Program-made: the position numbers and the translations under genes
IMG/VR virus record: IMGVR_UViG_3300025151_000033
Span: 1 to 63,787 of that record
Length of the DNA: 63,787 bases
Origin: a virus
Reading direction: 5' to 3' (one strand)
Shown: piece by piece, positions 1 to 8,930 of the stretch
Position numbering within the stretch: the first letter of the stretch is position 1
Layout of the letters: every line of letters begins with the position of its first letter
The notes under the pieces: generated by a model
Databases searched by the model: none
Told to the model about the DNA's origin: nothing
The model's input: only the letters and a program-made list of their open reading frames with translations

Positions 1-893
1 CGACCTGTAATTCCTTCACTTGGTTTTCTATCTAATCCTCTTGTAATTAGATATTGTTCCATAAGGTCAAATGCTCTAATATCAGCAGGATTTAGAACCA
101 AAGGTGCAGTATCAACTTCAACAACATATTGTAAATCAGAATTAGAAGCCTTCCATGTTCTTTCTAATCTTTCAATCTTCTTTTCAAAATCATCATCCAT
201 TTTATCTTTAATCTTATCAGCATATTTAATAAACGCTTCAATATCTTTTTCTAATGCTGGATAAGACTTTGCAACTCTTTCCCAATAAGCATAAATTTTA
301 TTTCTTCCTTCTAATGTAGCAAAGTCAGGCTTATCAATAATCTTACGAATCTTAACGCTTCTTCTCTTCAAAGCCCCTCTTTGTTTTCTTGAGGCTCTTT
401 TACCTGCCTCTTTCTTAACTTTTTGTAATAGAGCCGCTAAATTATCACTTTCATTTTTAGTGAGTTCAACTGCATCTTTATACATCTTAACTGTTCTTTT
501 CATATCATCAGCAAAGTTCTTATTTTGGAACGCTTGCTTATCAAAAAGAATAGATGCTTGATTAAATTTGGAGGTTCTTAATCTATCAAGTGTAATCTCT
601 TTGAAGTTATATTTGACATTTTCTCTAAGAAGAGTTAATAAATCCTCTCTTGCTTGAACTTGCTTAACATCTTCGGGCTTACTTAGAATCTTAGCATCAT
701 CTTCTAATTTATCCAAATAATCATCAAGTTCATCATCTGTCATTTGTTGTCCAGATTTGAAGGGATTTTTGCTTTTAGGTAATGCTTGTAGTTCATCACC
801 AATAATACCCATTACTCTTCTAATTTCATTTTTTCTTCCAGACGCTACTGCTTCTGCATATCTTTTTACATCAACTTCTCTTAATTTAACCAT
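1..893 (-). CDS. Putative virion/packaging-region protein (3' part outside window)
   Basis: The frame is open from ATG at 893 to the left edge (297 residues seen), so the C-terminus lies outside. I do not recognise the family. It is very rich in Lys, Glu and Asp with long predicted helices, and residues around 165-190 form a basic patch (KKEAGKRASRKQRGALKRRS). The upstream gene stops at 898-900 and its last codons contain the GGAGGT ribosome-binding site, which fixes the start. It lacks the N-terminal W-x-x-[IV]-L-K peptide of its upstream neighbours. Position in the late leftward operon suggests a head or packaging role; this is inference. Confidence 0.8.
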   Translation of the reverse strand, partial: MVKLREVDVKRYAEAVASGRKNEIRRVMGIIGDELQALPKSKNPFKSGQQMTDDELDDYLDKLEDDAKILSKPEDVKQVQAREDLLTLLRENVKYNFKEITLDRLRTSKFNQASILFDKQAFQNKNFADDMKRTVKMYKDAVELTKNESDNLAALLQKVKKEAGKRASRKQRGALKRRSVKIRKIIDKPDFATLEGRNKIYAYWERVAKSYPALEKDIEAFIKYADKIKDKMDDDFEKKIERLERTWKASNSDLQYVVEVDTAPLVLNPADIRAFDLMEQYLITRGLDRKPSEGITG

Positions 894-897
894 TCTA

Positions 898-3351
898 TCA
901 AACCTCCGATATTAGTCCTAATTCTTCTAATCTGTCATATACTTTAAAGTATAATTTAATTCTCTTTTGTCCACCCTTTTCTCTAATGGTTCTATTGAAT
1001 AACTTTTCATACTTTGGTTGGTTGTTTACCATGTCTTCTAATTTATTCTCAACCACTTGCATTAAACCTTGTTTAATACTTGAAAGTGCTGCAATTATTT
1101 TGTTTGCGAATAATTTGATTTCTCTAATGAAAGGAACTCCATCTGAAGTTAAAATATAATCTTCTCTATCTTCTTTAGGAACTTTACTTATCGCTGAATC
1201 AATACTTGACCAAACTCTATTAAATCTGCCCTTTTCTCCTAAATCTCCGTCAGCATTAGCAATTACATGGATTAATTCTAAGAAGTCCATTTGTTTTGAA
1301 CTATGTTTGACTTTACCATCAAATAACTCCGCTATTGATTTGTCAGATTCAAACCTCTCATATATAATTGCCGCTAAACCTTTCTGTAAAGAAGTGAGTT
1401 GATTGAATGCTTCAGTAGTTTCAGTCTTACCAAAAGAAGGAGTTTGATAACCTCTTGCATCATATAAGAAATTAATTGCATCTTCTTGAACATTTATTGA
1501 TTTAAATTTAGGATTTTCTCTCTTAAACTTTCTATATTCTCTTGATGCTCTATTTCCTTCACGAAGAACTTTAACAAATTCTTTTGCAATTTTATTGGAT
1601 TTATCATTTACAAATTCAACAATTGTAAAGTTAGAGTTTCCTACTTCAATTTCTTTCTTGACTTTCTTAACTTGAGAATTATCTTTAATGTGTTCTAATT
1701 CTTCTTCATCAAGACCCGACCAACGAGAGATTTTTCTGTAATTATCTTCTTGTTCTGATAATGAAACTAAAAATGCCATCATAGGTTCAGATAAATTATT
1801 TACTGCATCAGTAATTGAAGAGTTAATGTCGCTCTTATATTGATTGAAAAGACCTGTCCATTCTTCGCTTCCACCACTAATTAGACTTCCAATTTCTTGT
1901 TGAATCTTCTTTGGAGTTTCATCTCCTGTTAATCCCATAGGATTCTCTAATAGAGTTTGATATGCAGGACTACCTTCTAATTTATCTTTAATCTTATTTG
2001 CTCTTGCAATTACTTGTTGTGAAGTTTCTTCTTCTCTTTGTTGAGATTGGGCTTTTCCTTCAACTTGAGTAATTACAGTTCCTTTACCTCTCTTCCTTGC
2101 AATTAAATTACCTTTATCTTTAGATAGTAAGAATACATTTGAAATATCTCTAACGAAATCAGTCATAAGTTTATCATCTGAAATAAACATTCTATTCTTC
2201 AAATTCTGTCGGAACTCTTCAAATAATTTATCTCCCTTTAGACCTTCTAATTCATTATCCAACAATACATCTAAGTATCTATTTAATCTTGGGCGATTAC
2301 CACTTGTTCTCTTAACAAATATTTCACCCAATAAAGAACCTGTATATCCATGAATATTTCCAGGCAATAATTCATTAATGTTTTTACTAATGTATTGAGA
2401 ATTTAAGAATTGATAAATATAGGTTCTAACTTGAGGAACTCCGATTTGATTTACTCGGTATTCTTTTTCATTGTCAATAGTTAATCTTTGAATATCCGAT
2501 GAAGAAACATTACCTAAATGTTGAGCCAATGCTGAACGAATGAGAGTCTGTTCATATCCAATTGAAGTTTTTTCTATTTGTAATTCTTCAAACTTTTCTG
2601 ATAAAGATTGTAGTAATTGTTGAAGTTCTTGATTAACATTATCTGAAACTAATCTATTTTTTACTCTTATAGTATTATCATCGGACTTAATATCCCAACC
2701 TGCGTAAACTGATTTAACTGCGCTCAGAATATTTTTTGCGTTTCCACCTTTAACTTTCATTTCAATTTCAACATCGGTTGAAATAAGAATATCTTTTCCT
2801 TTAAGTGCTATCAATAATTTTTTCTTTAATTCAGGGTTGATTGGATTTGCTTTTGTATATCCTTTTTCATCTTCAATGAAACTATTAAGCGATTGTATGC
2901 TTTCTTTGAATAGACTTCCTGTATCTCCATTATCAATTAATTCTTCAAGCAATTTTTGGTTTTCTTCCCATGTTCTTGCTCTCCAAACCATTCTCTTATT
3001 TGTTCTTGGATTTTTTGCTCTTTCACTTTGAAGTCTGCTTGTTTCTTTATTAACTAAATCTAAAACTGTATCTTTTAACATTTTAAGATTCTTAGTCAAA
3101 TCTTCAATTTCATATCCGCCCTCATCCCACAAATACTGATAATAGTCCTCAACATATTCTTCTTCATCATTAATACTTCCAAAGAAATCTAATGCTGCAT
3201 TTTTATTGACAAACTTTTCAGACGACTTAATTAAGTTAATAATGTTTTTAACTTGTTGTTCATTGACAATAATTGTTCCGTAAAAATCTCTTGAACTTGC
3301 TCTCGCTGGAAACTTAAATTCCTTTTGCGCTTTTAGAACAAGTTGCCACAT
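898..3351 (-). CDS. Large unknown virion-associated protein with N-terminal WQLVLK tag
   Basis: 817 residues, the largest gene of the left module, family not recognised. It starts MWQLVLKAQ, the same tag seen at the start of six neighbouring proteins. The rest is charged and predicted mostly helical with no membrane segment or signal peptide. Residues about 420-450 form a Lys/Arg/Gln/Glu-rich linker. It is the penultimate gene before the left edge and sits 4 nt downstream of the Cys-rich gene at 3356. A large internal head or ejection protein would fit size, tag and position, but nothing in the sequence proves it. A portal or protease role is not excluded; no Ser-His-Asp or Walker motif was seen. 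Confidence 0.75.
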   Translation of the reverse strand: MWQLVLKAQKEFKFPARASSRDFYGTIIVNEQQVKNIINLIKSSEKFVNKNAALDFFGSINDEEEYVEDYYQYLWDEGGYEIEDLTKNLKMLKDTVLDLVNKETSRLQSERAKNPRTNKRMVWRARTWEENQKLLEELIDNGDTGSLFKESIQSLNSFIEDEKGYTKANPINPELKKKLLIALKGKDILISTDVEIEMKVKGGNAKNILSAVKSVYAGWDIKSDDNTIRVKNRLVSDNVNQELQQLLQSLSEKFEELQIEKTSIGYEQTLIRSALAQHLGNVSSSDIQRLTIDNEKEYRVNQIGVPQVRTYIYQFLNSQYISKNINELLPGNIHGYTGSLLGEIFVKRTSGNRPRLNRYLDVLLDNELEGLKGDKLFEEFRQNLKNRMFISDDKLMTDFVRDISNVFLLSKDKGNLIARKRGKGTVITQVEGKAQSQQREEETSQQVIARANKIKDKLEGSPAYQTLLENPMGLTGDETPKKIQQEIGSLISGGSEEWTGLFNQYKSDINSSITDAVNNLSEPMMAFLVSLSEQEDNYRKISRWSGLDEEELEHIKDNSQVKKVKKEIEVGNSNFTIVEFVNDKSNKIAKEFVKVLREGNRASREYRKFKRENPKFKSINVQEDAINFLYDARGYQTPSFGKTETTEAFNQLTSLQKGLAAIIYERFESDKSIAELFDGKVKHSSKQMDFLELIHVIANADGDLGEKGRFNRVWSSIDSAISKVPKEDREDYILTSDGVPFIREIKLFANKIIAALSSIKQGLMQVVENKLEDMVNNQPKYEKLFNRTIREKGGQKRIKLYFKVYDRLEELGLISEV

Positions 3352-3355
3352 AAGA

Positions 3356-3619
3356 TTACCTTCTTCTTAATATATCTCTAATATCGTTTGGTAATTCATT
3401 ATCTAATCCATAAAATCTAATATCTCTCTTAAATCTATCTCTAATATCTTTAGGTCTATCATAAGGATTTCTTGGTCTATCTCTAATATCTTTACCTTTT
3501 TCAGAATAATAAATACATTGTGCTTTATTATTGAGCATTACTTTTTCTAATTGACATTTCTTGTTTTTGTTGTATTTACATTTTGTTGCTTCGCAAACTT
3601 CAACTTTACATTCAGCCAT
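3356..3619 (-). CDS. Small Cys-rich protein with DUF1540-like N-terminus
   Basis: 87 residues. The first half has regularly spaced cysteines (C4, C9, C14, C22, C35) around CKYNKNKKCQ, resembling the DUF1540-type small metal-binding fold. The second half is a charged Arg/Asp repeat (RDRP, IRDRF, IRDIL recurring four times from about residue 45). Start at 3619 follows the site GGAGGATTAATT. It sits between the EF-hand/zinc protein and the 817-aa protein with 2-4 nt gaps, so it is cotranscribed. Role unknown; a small metal-binding virion or assembly factor is possible. Confidence 0.65.
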   Translation of the reverse strand: MAECKVEVCEATKCKYNKNKKCQLEKVMLNNKAQCIYYSEKGKDIRDRPRNPYDRPKDIRDRFKRDIRFYGLDNELPNDIRDILRRR

Positions 3620-3621
3620 AA

Positions 3622-4248
3622 TTAATCCTCCGCAGTAAAAGCACTTCTTTTCTTACTTTCGTGATAACCTGTTCCTTTACAATGATTACAACCTTTACCA
3701 TTACATTTAGGACATTTTACCTTTCCTTTCTTCTCATCATCTCTTAACATAGAAAAATCTTCGGAATCAATCCTTCCATTATTATTTCTATCTAATTTCT
3801 TTTGATTACCAACTAAAGACTTCATTTCCTTTTCTTTACAGTCTGCACAACCGCAACCGCCTTTATCCAAATCTTCTTTATTACTTCCACAATGGGCTTT
3901 TAGAGTTTCTTCCCACTTTGTCATGGAATCATCTTCTTTATATGAATCCAAATAATCTTCAACTAATGCCATCATTGTAGCAAATTCTTTTCCTCTTAAT
4001 CTTGGAGGATTATCCATTTCTCTTAGTAGTAATTCAAGTGTATGTCTGAATCCATCTGTAGTCCTACTATTAATAGAATTTTCAGGGAACTCTTCCATTC
4101 TTCTTAATACGCCTCTTAAAGCAGTAATATTTTGACCTATCCTTTTATTTCGGGCAAATACATCTGCTTCTCTTAAATCGTCTGAAGCAAATTCTTCTGC
4201 AACTGCTCTTTCATAGTTGCTTATTTTAATAATATCTTCCCAATTCAT
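3622..4248 (-). CDS. Tagged virion-region protein with EF-hand-like loop and DnaJ-type zinc motif
   Basis: 208 residues. It begins with the tag MNWEDIIKIS and carries a second internal copy, TKWEETLKAH at residues 110-119, as if two tagged units had fused. After that come a Cys cluster (C120, then CGCADC at 132-137), an EF-hand-like calcium loop DRNNNGRIDSEDF (153-165), and a CPKCNGKGCNHCKGTG motif (179-194) like half of a DnaJ zinc-binding domain. This domain set suggests a metal-stabilised structural or assembly protein. Function unknown. It overlaps no neighbour; gaps are 1-2 nt. Confidence 0.7.
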   Translation of the reverse strand: MNWEDIIKISNYERAVAEEFASDDLREADVFARNKRIGQNITALRGVLRRMEEFPENSINSRTTDGFRHTLELLLREMDNPPRLRGKEFATMMALVEDYLDSYKEDDSMTKWEETLKAHCGSNKEDLDKGGCGCADCKEKEMKSLVGNQKKLDRNNNGRIDSEDFSMLRDDEKKGKVKCPKCNGKGCNHCKGTGYHESKKRSAFTAED

Positions 4249-4249
4249 T

Positions 4250-4582
4250 TTAATCTCTCCTAAATGGATTAAAAGGCTCTTTTTCTTCTTCCTCTTCAGG
4301 TTTATCTAAAAATTGACCGCCTGTGTATTTTGCTTCTCTTTTGGCTTTTTCTTCTCTTAGCCTTTTTTCTTCATTGAGTCTAATAGTTTCTTTTCTTTTT
4401 TCATTTGCCTGTTGTTGTCTTTTAGGAGAAAGAGGTCTGTTTGGCTTATCGGAATATATATTTCCACGATTCTTTTTTCTTTTTAAAGCAGGTCTTTTTG
4501 TTGCAATTGCACCATATTCTTTGAAATCAAATGAATCGCTTCTTCCAGCATATCCTCTTTTGAGTATATCTTCCCAATTCAT
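4250..4582 (-). CDS. Basic tagged small protein of the virion module
   Basis: 110 residues starting with the tag MNWEDILKRG. The body is strongly basic and low-complexity: KRKKNRG around 33-40, and a KRQQQANEKRKE to KREAKY charged helix at 54-87, ending in EEEEEKEPFNPFRRD. The ATG overlaps the stop of the zinc-finger gene at 4579. A DNA-condensing internal head protein or a scaffold-like protein would fit a tagged, highly charged small protein, but this is inferred from composition and context only. Confidence 0.65.
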   Translation of the reverse strand: MNWEDILKRGYAGRSDSFDFKEYGAIATKRPALKRKKNRGNIYSDKPNRPLSPKRQQQANEKRKETIRLNEEKRLREEKAKREAKYTGGQFLDKPEEEEEKEPFNPFRRD

Positions 4583-5235
4583 TGTAATTTCTCCTCCATC
4601 TTCTTTCTAACATCTAACCAAACATCAGGATGGTTTTGAGCCAATACTTCTTGAACAATCTGCATTTGTGCTACAATAATAGTATCTTGTCTTTTATGCA
4701 CCAACTTGCCCTTAAACTCCATAAGATACTTCAAAGACTCTCTAATCTCTTTTGCAAGTTTAGTTAGGCTATCAATATACTTTGCACTAATATCATCGTT
4801 AGCAAACAATTCATCAATCTTAGTTTCTAATCTTCCGATATTATGGGAAAGAACATCTATTTCATTAACTTCTTTCTTTGCTAACTGAATTGCTGCGGAT
4901 TTCTGAACAATAGGTTGTAAATGGTGTTTCATGTGTCTATACACTTGGTCTTGAGTCATTTCTAAAGAAACTGCAATTGCACTTGGAGTTAATTCTCCTT
5001 CACTTAATGCTCTTTCAAAATCGGCTCTCATTGGATTAGTGCAAAAATTACATTGAGGATTTGATTTATTTACATAATCTCCCATGTGATTTCTCATGTG
5101 TTTAGCAGTAGTTCCACTTTGCCAATTATTTTCTCTATCAACGGCATCTGCATGAATTTGATTTGTTTCAAGCATAGCCTCAATATTCTCCCTATCAGGA
5201 GATTGACACAATTTACACCTTCTGCGAGTTACCAT
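4579..5235 (-). CDS. Tandem Cys2His2-type zinc finger/HTH protein, small-terminase-like
   Basis: 218 residues with two repeats of the same unit. Unit 1 has C7, C10, H46 and H50; unit 2 has C62, C65, H101 and H104/H105. In each, CxxC is followed by an amphipathic helix and a helix-turn-helix-like segment ending HMxxH (LTPSAIAVSLEMTQDQVYRHM in unit 2). A coiled-coil-like segment (about 118-170) and a basic C-terminus follow. DNA binding plus a coiled coil, in a late operon, resembles small terminase subunits, which choose the packaging site. A transcription factor is the main alternative. It lacks the W-x-x-ILK tag, which suits a non-virion protein. Confidence 0.65.
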   Translation of the reverse strand: MVTRRRCKLCQSPDRENIEAMLETNQIHADAVDRENNWQSGTTAKHMRNHMGDYVNKSNPQCNFCTNPMRADFERALSEGELTPSAIAVSLEMTQDQVYRHMKHHLQPIVQKSAAIQLAKKEVNEIDVLSHNIGRLETKIDELFANDDISAKYIDSLTKLAKEIRESLKYLMEFKGKLVHKRQDTIIVAQMQIVQEVLAQNHPDVWLDVRKKMEEKLQ

Positions 5236-5237
5236 AT

Positions 5238-5669
5238 TTAATCCCTCTTCATGTTTCTTTTATTCTTTGGCGGTTCATAGCCTCTTTCTCTATAAAACGC
5301 TTCATCATATTTAAAATCAGAATCTTCGGGTTCTTGTCCTTGAAAGAATCCTACTCCATGAGCATATTCAAAATCTATTTTTCTTCCTAATCTCCAATAT
5401 TCCTTTTGTTCATCTGAATCTGTTTTTGCTCTATGCCATTGATAATAAGGGTGGTCATGTATGTAAGTTTTAGGTTCTTCGGGTTCTTGTCCCAATTCTC
5501 TTTCTATTCTTGCTCTTAAATCTCTAAGAAGTTGTTTTCTTTTTGGTTGAAGAGGATGATTTTCTTTTCTTTTTGGTCGCATTATTCTATCTTCCGCCAT
5601 ATGTGCTTGAACCATTCTCCAAGCATCATCTTGACTTATTTTAAGAATATCTTGCCACATTTCATTCAT
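5238..5669 (-). CDS. Tagged unknown virion-module protein
   Basis: 143 residues from ATG 5669 (MNEMWQDILKIS); ATG 5660 (MWQDILKIS) is equally possible. Both keep the tag at the N-terminus. The 5669 start lies inside the end of the upstream gene (stop 5662-5664), typical of coupled translation here. The body is charged, with a basic stretch around 33-50 and an aromatic acidic C-terminal half rich in Tyr, Glu and Pro. Family not recognised. Likely a minor structural or internal head protein by context. Confidence 0.65.
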   Translation of the reverse strand: MNEMWQDILKISQDDAWRMVQAHMAEDRIMRPKRKENHPLQPKRKQLLRDLRARIERELGQEPEEPKTYIHDHPYYQWHRAKTDSDEQKEYWRLGRKIDFEYAHGVGFFQGQEPEDSDFKYDEAFYRERGYEPPKNKRNMKRD

Positions 5670-5946
5670 CTCTTGGATTTTTACTTTTATCTTCAACATC
5701 AAATCTTACATTACTACTTCTTGCCATTTCTTCCAAAATACCTTTCATAGATGCTTGTCTTAATTTAGGGTTTCTTAATCCTCTCTTTAAATAATATTGA
5801 ACCATGTTTCTTGTAATGTTGTCTAATACTGAATACTTAACATATTTTTGTCTATTTGCAGGTAATTCATCAGCCATTATTTTTCTGCCCAAAATTCTCC
5901 ATTCTTCATCTGTTGGAGTTCTCTTTAATACTAATTCCCATGCCAT
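5662..5946 (-). CDS. Tagged small virion-module protein
   Basis: 94 residues starting MAWELVLKRT, another copy of the shared tag. The remainder is helical and basic (RILGRKIMADEL, YYLKRGLRNPKLRQ). The start overlaps the end of the 5931 gene by 16 nt and its end overlaps the next start, so the three genes are translationally coupled. Family unknown. Confidence 0.65.
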   Translation of the reverse strand: MAWELVLKRTPTDEEWRILGRKIMADELPANRQKYVKYSVLDNITRNMVQYYLKRGLRNPKLRQASMKGILEEMARSSNVRFDVEDKSKNPRDE

Positions 5947-7112
5947 AATGTTTCAACCCAACTTTTTTGCACATCTTCAGTATTCTTATTTTTATCTCTT
6001 GGATGATTAATAGGTTGTCCATTAACTCTCGGTCTAAAATCAAGATTTTTACTGTGAATATAGAATCCACCTGCTGAACGCTTACGACCCAATTGACTAC
6101 CAAATACTTCTTTAATCAATCTTTCAAATACTTGACCTGAAATTTGAACTTGGAAACCTTCAATTTCACCTTCTAAGTCTTGAATACCAGCAGCACTTCT
6201 AACATAGTTTTCTTCTTGTTTAGAAGTAATTGGGAATTGGATTGCTTCAAACAATTTAGCCATTTTACCCAACAATAATTCACCTGTATTAGAATCGTTA
6301 GATTGAGGATTCTTTAGAATCTTAGCAACTTCTGTTTTAACGGCAGGAATTTCAGCCAATTCTCCAGGTTTTCTCAATTGTCTAATAATAACGAAATTAT
6401 CTGCACCATCTAATTCTTCAACTGCAAGAGTAATTACATCAAGTAATCCTTCTGAAACAACTCCACCATCACCGAATAATGCTTGGTAAAGTGGAGGTCT
6501 TGCACTAAAATCTCTATTTGCTGAATAATAAGATGAAGGAACTTTAATTGCAGTTTGACCTTCTTTTCTTGCAGCCAATTTATTGTATAATGGAGTTCTA
6601 TAATGTCCGAAAGTATTTGGCTTCTTAGGGTATTTAGCCCTACCACCAACAATATCTTCAGGAGTAGTAAATGGAATGTTAGCAGGATTTAAGTCCACAT
6701 TTTCTTTCATTCTTTCTAACTTACGCTTAAAGATTCTTAGTTTCTTAACATCAGCCACTTCTGCAATTTTCTCTCCTTTTGCAATCTTTTCTAAACTCAA
6801 AACAATTTCAGTAGCACCACTTTTGTTTGCATTAGGAGAATTAGGTCGTCTAACCTTTCCATAATCCAAAGAATCATTTACATGGTGTAAAGCGAATTGA
6901 AATAGATTTGGTTGTGTTGCACCAGAAGTTCCCATTTTAGGTGTTCCAGACTTTGCACTTTCACATTGTCTTTTCCATTTTTTATATGCAGGAACAAACT
7001 TACCCTCATAAGTTTGAATTACCTGTTGTCCTTTATATGCAGTTGAAGTTCTTTTAGCAACCTTAGTTTTCTTTTTAGGTGCTTTTAGAATATTTGTCCA
7101 TTTAATTGTCAT
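5931..7112 (-). CDS. Tagged unknown protein of the virion module
   Basis: 393 residues. ATG 7112 is preferred over the upstream in-frame GTG at 7121 because AGGAGTGA sits 5-8 nt before it. It begins MTIKWTNILKAPKKK: the tag followed by a very basic stretch (KKKTKVAKR). The centre is mixed alpha/beta-looking (VITLAVEELDGADNFVIIRQL around 225-245). Near the C-terminus is a Gly/Arg-rich segment (GRKRSAGGF). Not recognised; no capsid or protease signature was identified. Overlaps both neighbours by 11-16 nt. Confidence 0.7.
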   Translation of the reverse strand: MTIKWTNILKAPKKKTKVAKRTSTAYKGQQVIQTYEGKFVPAYKKWKRQCESAKSGTPKMGTSGATQPNLFQFALHHVNDSLDYGKVRRPNSPNANKSGATEIVLSLEKIAKGEKIAEVADVKKLRIFKRKLERMKENVDLNPANIPFTTPEDIVGGRAKYPKKPNTFGHYRTPLYNKLAARKEGQTAIKVPSSYYSANRDFSARPPLYQALFGDGGVVSEGLLDVITLAVEELDGADNFVIIRQLRKPGELAEIPAVKTEVAKILKNPQSNDSNTGELLLGKMAKLFEAIQFPITSKQEENYVRSAAGIQDLEGEIEGFQVQISGQVFERLIKEVFGSQLGRKRSAGGFYIHSKNLDFRPRVNGQPINHPRDKNKNTEDVQKSWVETLWHGN

Positions 7113-8136
7113 TTTCTTCACTCCTTTTCTTCTTGTTCCTATTACTATAACTAATATTATATAGAGAATTTACTGCCGAGTTTCCTGTGCTAAATGCACC
7201 TTCGGCTTTTTGCTCTTGATAACTTGTTCCCATTTCATCATCGTCAAGGGTAATTACTCTCTCTCCCAATAGATTTCCCAATCCTTCGGAGGGTTTTAAC
7301 TTATTGGCTTCGTTTTTGTTTAGGACTAATTCTTCCCCATCACTACTAACATAAAGACCAACTGTTTTATTTTGACTTTTAAGTTTGAAAACTTTACCTC
7401 CTTTTATTCTTGAACCTTTTATGTATGGACTATGAATAATTGGAGGGAATGCTTTAATTAAATTAAACCAAGACTTTAACATAATATTTCTTTCTGCTGC
7501 TTTTTCTTCAACATTCTTAATATTCTGCTCAATAGTTTTAAGACGCTTAGTATCATTCTCAAGAGTTGCTTTTGCTTTCAAATCTCTCAATGTGTTTAAT
7601 CTATCCTGTAATTGTTTAGTTTCTTTTTCTTTGGGTGATTGCCAATCTTCAAAGTATCTATTACCTAATCCAGAAACTCTTCTTAATACTGCTTCCATTT
7701 CAGATTCTTCTTTAGGATTATATCCTAATTTCTTAAATCCTCCGCCAAACCACTTTGGAGGGTTTTTACGATTCATAGGTGAGGCATAACTACCATAAGC
7801 AGTAGCATATAAATTAGATTCTTTTTGTGCAGTAAGAACTTTTCTAACTCTCTTTGTAATATAATCTTCTAATCTTTGACTAAATTCTTTTCCTTCAGAT
7901 TTTAGCCTCTTTTTTGCTTCTCTAATAGAAGATTTAATTTGTTTTTCAATTTCTTTCTCATAAGCAGCATTTACTTCTTTAGTAACTTGTGGAGAAATCT
8001 TATCTAACTCATTAAACTTAAATAATCCTCCACGACCAGAACCTTTAATTGTTGGTCTATTTGGACTTGGGAAATTTGTATTTGGAAATGGCGACTTTAA
8101 TATGTCTTTCCAATTATTTTCGTCATTTTCTGTCAT
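7102..8136 (-). CDS. Tagged unknown protein, first large gene of the leftward operon
   Basis: 344 residues from ATG 8136, 2 nt after the stop of the upstream 60-aa gene. A longer version from TTG 8160 is possible but would overlap that gene. It begins MTENDENNWKDILKSP, so the tag lies at residues 9-14. A long charged helix (about 60-110) and a second heptad-like helix (about 165-215) suggest coiled coils. The C-terminal third contains a compact beta-like segment (KTVGLYVSSDGEELVLNKNEA) and an acidic loop. Unknown family; virion or assembly role by context. Confidence 0.7.
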   Translation of the reverse strand: MTENDENNWKDILKSPFPNTNFPSPNRPTIKGSGRGGLFKFNELDKISPQVTKEVNAAYEKEIEKQIKSSIREAKKRLKSEGKEFSQRLEDYITKRVRKVLTAQKESNLYATAYGSYASPMNRKNPPKWFGGGFKKLGYNPKEESEMEAVLRRVSGLGNRYFEDWQSPKEKETKQLQDRLNTLRDLKAKATLENDTKRLKTIEQNIKNVEEKAAERNIMLKSWFNLIKAFPPIIHSPYIKGSRIKGGKVFKLKSQNKTVGLYVSSDGEELVLNKNEANKLKPSEGLGNLLGERVITLDDDEMGTSYQEQKAEGAFSTGNSAVNSLYNISYSNRNKKKRSEENDN

Positions 8137-8138
8137 AT

Positions 8139-8321
8139 TTACACCATTTTTCTTTGCCAATGAAGATATTTTGCCATTTTACTGTTAATTTCGTAAGAAG
8201 AATAAGGAAAACCTTGTGCAATTAATAAATAAAGTAATTCTTGTTCATGTTTTCGCCAAAATATAGGGTGTTTTTTACCAAATTCCGCTAATTCTGACCA
8301 AAATTGAATATATAAGTCCAT
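8139..8321 (-). CDS. Small unknown protein upstream of virion genes
   Basis: 60 residues, aromatic and basic (FWSELAEFGKKHPIFWRKHEQELLYLL), probably two helices. A purine-rich AAAGAGAGGTAAA stretch precedes the ATG. Its stop is 2 nt from the next start, so it belongs to the same transcript. No family recognised. Confidence 0.6.
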   Translation of the reverse strand: MDLYIQFWSELAEFGKKHPIFWRKHEQELLYLLIAQGFPYSSYEINSKMAKYLHWQRKMV

Positions 8322-8449
8322 ATTTTACCTCTCTTTTTGTCTATTTGAAGAAAATTCTCTTTATTTTTGAGTTCAAACTCATCAATCTTCTTTGATTCAC
8401 TATCAAACCATGTATCAAGAAGTGTGCATCGTGTCATTTTGTTCACCAT
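8288..8449 (-). CDS. Possible small leader gene of the leftward operon
   Basis: 53 codons from ATG 8449 (MVNKMTRCTLLDTWF; ATG 8437 also possible). It overlaps the 60-aa gene by 34 nt in another frame. Codon use resembles the neighbours, but there is no strong ribosome-binding site and the overlap is larger than usual for this genome. It could instead be untranslated leader. Confidence 0.35.
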   Translation of the reverse strand: MVNKMTRCTLLDTWFDSESKKIDEFELKNKENFLQIDKKRGKIWTYIFNFGQN

Positions 8450-8594
8450 TGGGGGTATAATTTTTTAATCCTACTTTTTTTCAAAAAATGGGCGCAAATT
8501 TTTTCGGCACTTGCAAAATTTTTTATATTTTATTTAATCTATTTCCAGAATAAAATTACTAAATAGTTATTTTGTTTTTTATATTATGTAATAT

Positions 8595-8735
8595 TTATTT
8601 AAATGTTTTATTATTGCAGTTGAATTGATTTGTTTCATTTATATCTGCATTAATTAACCAAGTGTATGTATAATTTCTGTCTAATTTGACCATATTTGAG
8701 TGATTTAGATATATAATTTGAGTATTATTGTTCAT
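8595..8735 (-). CDS. Small unknown protein
   Basis: 46 residues, Asn-rich (MNNNTQIIYLNHSNMVK). An AGGAGAT ribosome-binding site lies 8 nt before the ATG, inside the end of the upstream gene, whose stop is at 8725-8727, so the two are coupled. The 145 nt that follow (8450-8594) are very A/T-rich with poly-T runs on both strands. They are likely the terminator of this unit and promoter of the leftward operon. Confidence 0.55.
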   Translation of the reverse strand: MNNNTQIIYLNHSNMVKLDRNYTYTWLINADINETNQFNCNNKTFK

Positions 8736-8883
8736 GTGAATTATCTCCTGAAAAATCAGTTAATTTAGTTTGGTTCAACATTTCTATTTGTTTGTAAAGT
8801 TCTGTCAAATTTGACTCTATTTGTTGCTTTAATTCTTCTTTGATATTATTTATCTTAGATAGAATTTCGGCATTATTAGCCAT
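8725..8883 (-). CDS. Small coiled-coil-like protein
   Basis: 52 residues (MANNAEILSKINNIKEELKQQ...), predicted as one long amphipathic helix with heptad spacing of Ile and Leu. GAGGGG precedes the ATG by 7 nt. A TATA box lies about 40 nt upstream (8920-8928). First gene of a two-gene minus-strand unit. Function unknown. Confidence 0.6.
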   Translation of the reverse strand: MANNAEILSKINNIKEELKQQIESNLTELYKQIEMLNQTKLTDFSGDNSHEQ

Positions 8884-8919
8884 TTACTAACCCCTCAAAT
8901 CCTATGATACAGGAACAGG

Positions 8920-8928
8920 TTATATAGT
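8920..8928 (-). promoter_or_regulatory. TATA-box promoter for the 8883-8595 unit
   Basis: On the minus strand the sequence reads AACTATATAACC. With the usual archaeal spacing of 25-27 nt, transcription would start near 8896, giving a short leader with the GAGGGG ribosome-binding site before ATG 8883. Confidence 0.5.
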
Positions 8929-8930
8929 TA

